Part shown: piece by piece, positions 52,601 through 53,577 of the stretch
Layout of the letters: every line of letters begins with the position of its first letter
Position numbering within the stretch: position 1 is the first letter of the stretch
Source of the DNA: SAR324 cluster bacterium
GTDB lineage: Bacteria; SAR324; NAC60-12
DNA length: 53,577 nt
Reading direction: 5' to 3'
Assembly (NCBI GenBank): GCA_015232315.1
Contig: JADFZZ010000035.1
Span: 1 to 53,577, forward strand
Notes under the pieces: generated by a model
The model's database searches: none
Seen by the model: the letters and a program-made list of their open reading frames with translations, nothing else
What the model was told of the DNA's origin: nothing
Program-made: the position numbers and the translations under genes

Positions 52601-52793
52601 TGCCGGCGCTATGCCCTTGTTGTTTGAAACCAGCACCCAGGCCATGACCCTGATCCCTATGGTCACAAGTATTATTTTTGGACTGCTGGCCTCAACCGTT
52701 TCTGTTCTGCTGATGGTTCCCGCATTTTACGTGGTGTTGGAGGATCTTGGTCAATTCAAAAAAGTTACACCTGAACTGCTAGAGAAGTTTTGA
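49674..52793 (+). CDS. HAE1-type RND efflux transporter
   Basis: The full-length 1039-residue RND pump has two halves, each with a TM helix, a periplasmic porter and a bundle of five or six TM helices. The TM4 motif 'GLLMDDAIVISENIASRL' has the Asp pair of hydrophobe/amphiphile pumps, and the second half has 'GVVVNDSILLVEFLK'. The Met residues typical of CusA-type metal pumps are not seen, so an organic substrate is more likely than copper. Start ATG 49674 follows the adaptor stop by 7 bp, forming a two-gene operon. No regulator gene is adjacent. Confidence 0.93.
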   Translation: MKTGLIEFFTRHPTAANLLMIFFLLLGAMALPEMRRETFPDFTVGIVQVSVVYPGASAEDVEAGICQPIQDAIDGIRNVAELKCESQENIGIARIEWNESGKFDEFVEDINTEINALQSFPANAEDPVIKRLNRTDRVASLALTGPMPPASLKAYAEDLKDRLQQTGISLVEIDGFSDHQLRIELSQDMLQKHKLTVADVAGVIQRQSVDLPVGGLETRDQEITVRFADQRMTPAEFESLIILGRESGAEIHLGDLATITDRFEKDEVKITFDGKRAALLHINKTKSQDSLDIGNQLLRFLEAERKVSPPGIELHITGNMFSVVQDRLNMLVSNGFQGFLLVLLTLWLFFSLRFAFWVAMGLPVSFMGTFFVMQAMDMSLNMFTMVGLLIALGLLMDDAIVISENIASRLKQGKSAINAAVEGAREMGIGVFSSFLTTVSIFGPLIFLEGNIGKVLKVMPVVLIVTLLVSLIEGFFILPNHLSHSLAHMENFTPGRFRVKFDEMLDKTREGFGRWVDVVIEWRYLFLGGMVGIFLISIGLLAGGIVKFTVFPDMEGDIMEARILLPPGTPLTRTEKVVDQLVVAMHEIDKEFTPQQPEGQSLVKHIRVDYNRNADANESGPHVATVIVDLLSTDRRNARLDDLFKEWRARTSSITDVSIIQFKEASIGPAGLPIDIQLKGNDYQLLKQASQAVQEWFRQYDGVVDLTDDLRPGKQEMRLKLKEGALAMGFDANTIAGQLRASFLNANVGNVYTGEESFEIDVRLQQSDKDSLNDLEYFNLINRAGQSIPLQTVVEIQYHQGFSRLQRVDRVRTVTIQGDLDLSKLNTAELLGRFQKEFLPEFHKKFPEVSVQLGGESKEGAKTQKSMLRAFLIGIAGIFIILSFQFKSYVEPLIVMLAIPMAMIGVIFGHLLMGLNIGMTSLMGFVSLAGVVVNDSILLVEFLKMHIGNGERVFDAARQASRDRFRAIMLTSLTTIAGAMPLLFETSTQAMTLIPMVTSIIFGLLASTVSVLLMVPAFYVVLEDLGQFKKVTPELLEKF

Positions 52794-52903
52794 TTTTATG
52801 ATTTTAAGCTGTTAGAGGACATTTGACTTAACTCCAGAAAATGGCAGAGAACATCCATTCCACAATGCTCATTTTGTGAAAAACATTGGAAGGCCTCCAT
52901 TTT

Positions 52904-52925
52904 GGCGAAACGATGACTATAGCCG
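52904..52925 (+). repeat. 22-bp dispersed repeat, second copy
   Basis: GGCGAAACGATGACTATAGC plus CG is identical to 32990-33011. Here it directly precedes the 3' end of the Rpn-like gene. Confidence 0.7.
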
Positions 52926-52938
52926 TTGGTGCCGGTGG

Positions 52939-53493
52939 TCATATTTCAAACAGTTCTTCCAGGGTTTTGGCGGTCAGAATTTTTTCCGCCAGGGATTCCA
53001 GTTGTGGAATGGTCATGCTTTCCAAACGGGAAATGTATTCACTCGGAATTGTGCGGAATTTGATTTTCATCTGTTTCTGGATTACTGAACGTAGACTTTC
53101 AATCTTACCTTCAATCTTACCTTCCGCTTTGCCTTCAATCTTACCTTCAATCTTACCTTCCGCTTTACCTTCAATCTTACCTTCCGCTTTACCTTCGTCA
53201 ATCCATTGCTGTGCTAATGTGGGCATGATGATCTCCTCTAAAATTTCGGGGTTGGGGAGTTTGTGAAATTCCTCCATGAATGATTCTTTCTCCAGATTCG
53301 GAGCGGCTTTAGCCAGATAATACAACAACGTTTCCAGATATTCCAGTCCGGTTTTGCTGCGGGAAAATTCCCAGAGCATGGGAAACAGCGTGCCAAACAG
53401 TAACCGGGGTAAATCAGGATCATCAATGTGTTTCATCATCAACATCGCGGTGTGGTGGTCAAGACAAAATGGAGTTACTTCCTTCCCGATCAT
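52939..53493 (-). CDS. Rpn-family (PD-(D/E)XK transposase-like) protein, C-terminal part
   Basis: The 184-residue frame matches the C-terminal half of Rpn/YhgA-like recombination-promoting nucleases. It has the helical 'FEMIGKEVTPF'-type region, 'LLYYLAKAAPNLEKESF', a low-complexity stretch of about seven 'G(K)(A/I)EGK' units (about residues 101-133), and the 'LESLAEKILTAKTLEELFE' end. The nuclease motifs are missing. The frame stays open through ATG 53493 to the window edge, but the preceding bases look like repeat sequence, not protein. The gene is therefore either longer than the window or truncated by an insertion. Confidence 0.7.
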   Translation of the reverse strand: MIGKEVTPFCLDHHTAMLMMKHIDDPDLPRLLFGTLFPMLWEFSRSKTGLEYLETLLYYLAKAAPNLEKESFMEEFHKLPNPEILEEIIMPTLAQQWIDEGKAEGKIEGKAEGKIEGKIEGKAEGKIEGKIESLRSVIQKQMKIKFRTIPSEYISRLESMTIPQLESLAEKILTAKTLEELFEI

Positions 53494-53577
53494 TTCAAAC
53501 GTACCCAGAGTCCAGAACCGTGAGGGTTCTGGCCGCCGGAGGCAACAAGATCCCCCTTTGGGGAGATCAACTGGCGG

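Overview
The window looks like a chromosome segment from a Gram-negative, Proteobacteria-like organism. Supporting signs are TolC-type outer-membrane proteins, RND pumps, a putative beta-barrel protein ending in Phe, and many periplasmic proteins with signal peptides. Two neighbouring minus-strand genes (31415-32327) resemble magnetosome-membrane proteins (MamF/MmsF-like and Mms6/MamD-like), so the source may be a magnetotactic bacterium, for example from the SAR324/Lambdaproteobacteria or deltaproteobacterial side. That assignment is inference. No rRNA, tRNA or CRISPR array was seen. The intergenic regions are rich in short palindromic and MITE-like repeats.

Layout. (1) 194-3148: a secreted protein with an Ig-like N-terminus and a crystallin-like C-terminus, then a RiPP-type precursor with a duplicated nitrile-hydratase-like leader ending in Gly-Gly, closed by a strong terminator. 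(2) 3147-7690, minus strand: acyl-CoA dehydrogenase, APH-type kinase, histidine phosphatase, SDR and QueE. The first two match the two halves of ACAD10/ACAD11, which suggests 4-hydroxyacyl-CoA catabolism. (3) 7867-16038, minus strand: pelA-pelD-pelE-pelF-pelG, a Pel exopolysaccharide synthase, plus a trailing unknown membrane protein. PelA lacks the N-terminal hydrolase, and pelB and pelC are absent. This resembles the Gram-positive Pel layout. (4) 16153-19129, plus strand: SUMF1-fold protein, DUF4442 protein, putative outer-membrane barrel and a small Cys/His-containing membrane protein. (5) 19347-29236, plus strand: a CusA-type Cu(I)/Ag(I) RND pump with adaptor, a YtkA/FixH-like protein, two TolC-family proteins and three monohaem c-type cytochromes. 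(6) 29429-32327: GNAT, lone response regulator, MsrP, then the MamF-like and Mms6-like pair. (7) 33105-47867: a signalling block. It has an unknown helical protein, a rare fusion of a TRAP (DctP) and an ABC (LivJ-type) solute-binding domain, a hybrid histidine kinase, a receiver-PP2C phosphatase, and a 2039-residue protein with three 7TM-like sensor units, five GAF-like domains and an adenylate cyclase. (8) 48239-52793: a second RND pump (adaptor plus HAE1-type transporter). (9) 52939 to the right edge: the C-terminal part of an Rpn/PD-(D/E)XK transposase-like protein.

How the genes may work together. The Pel operon is probably controlled post-translationally by c-di-GMP through PelD, which keeps the RxxD I-site but has lost GGDEF. 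The Cus-like cluster couples metal export to periplasmic electron carriers. In the signalling block a dual-ligand binding protein could feed a kinase, then a PP2C phosphatase, and in parallel cAMP synthesis. A 154-156 bp MITE with 17-bp terminal inverted repeats sits between the genes of this block in three places, once nested in an older copy with an apparent 10-bp target duplication.

All assignments come from reading the sequence and recalling family motifs. No database search was run.
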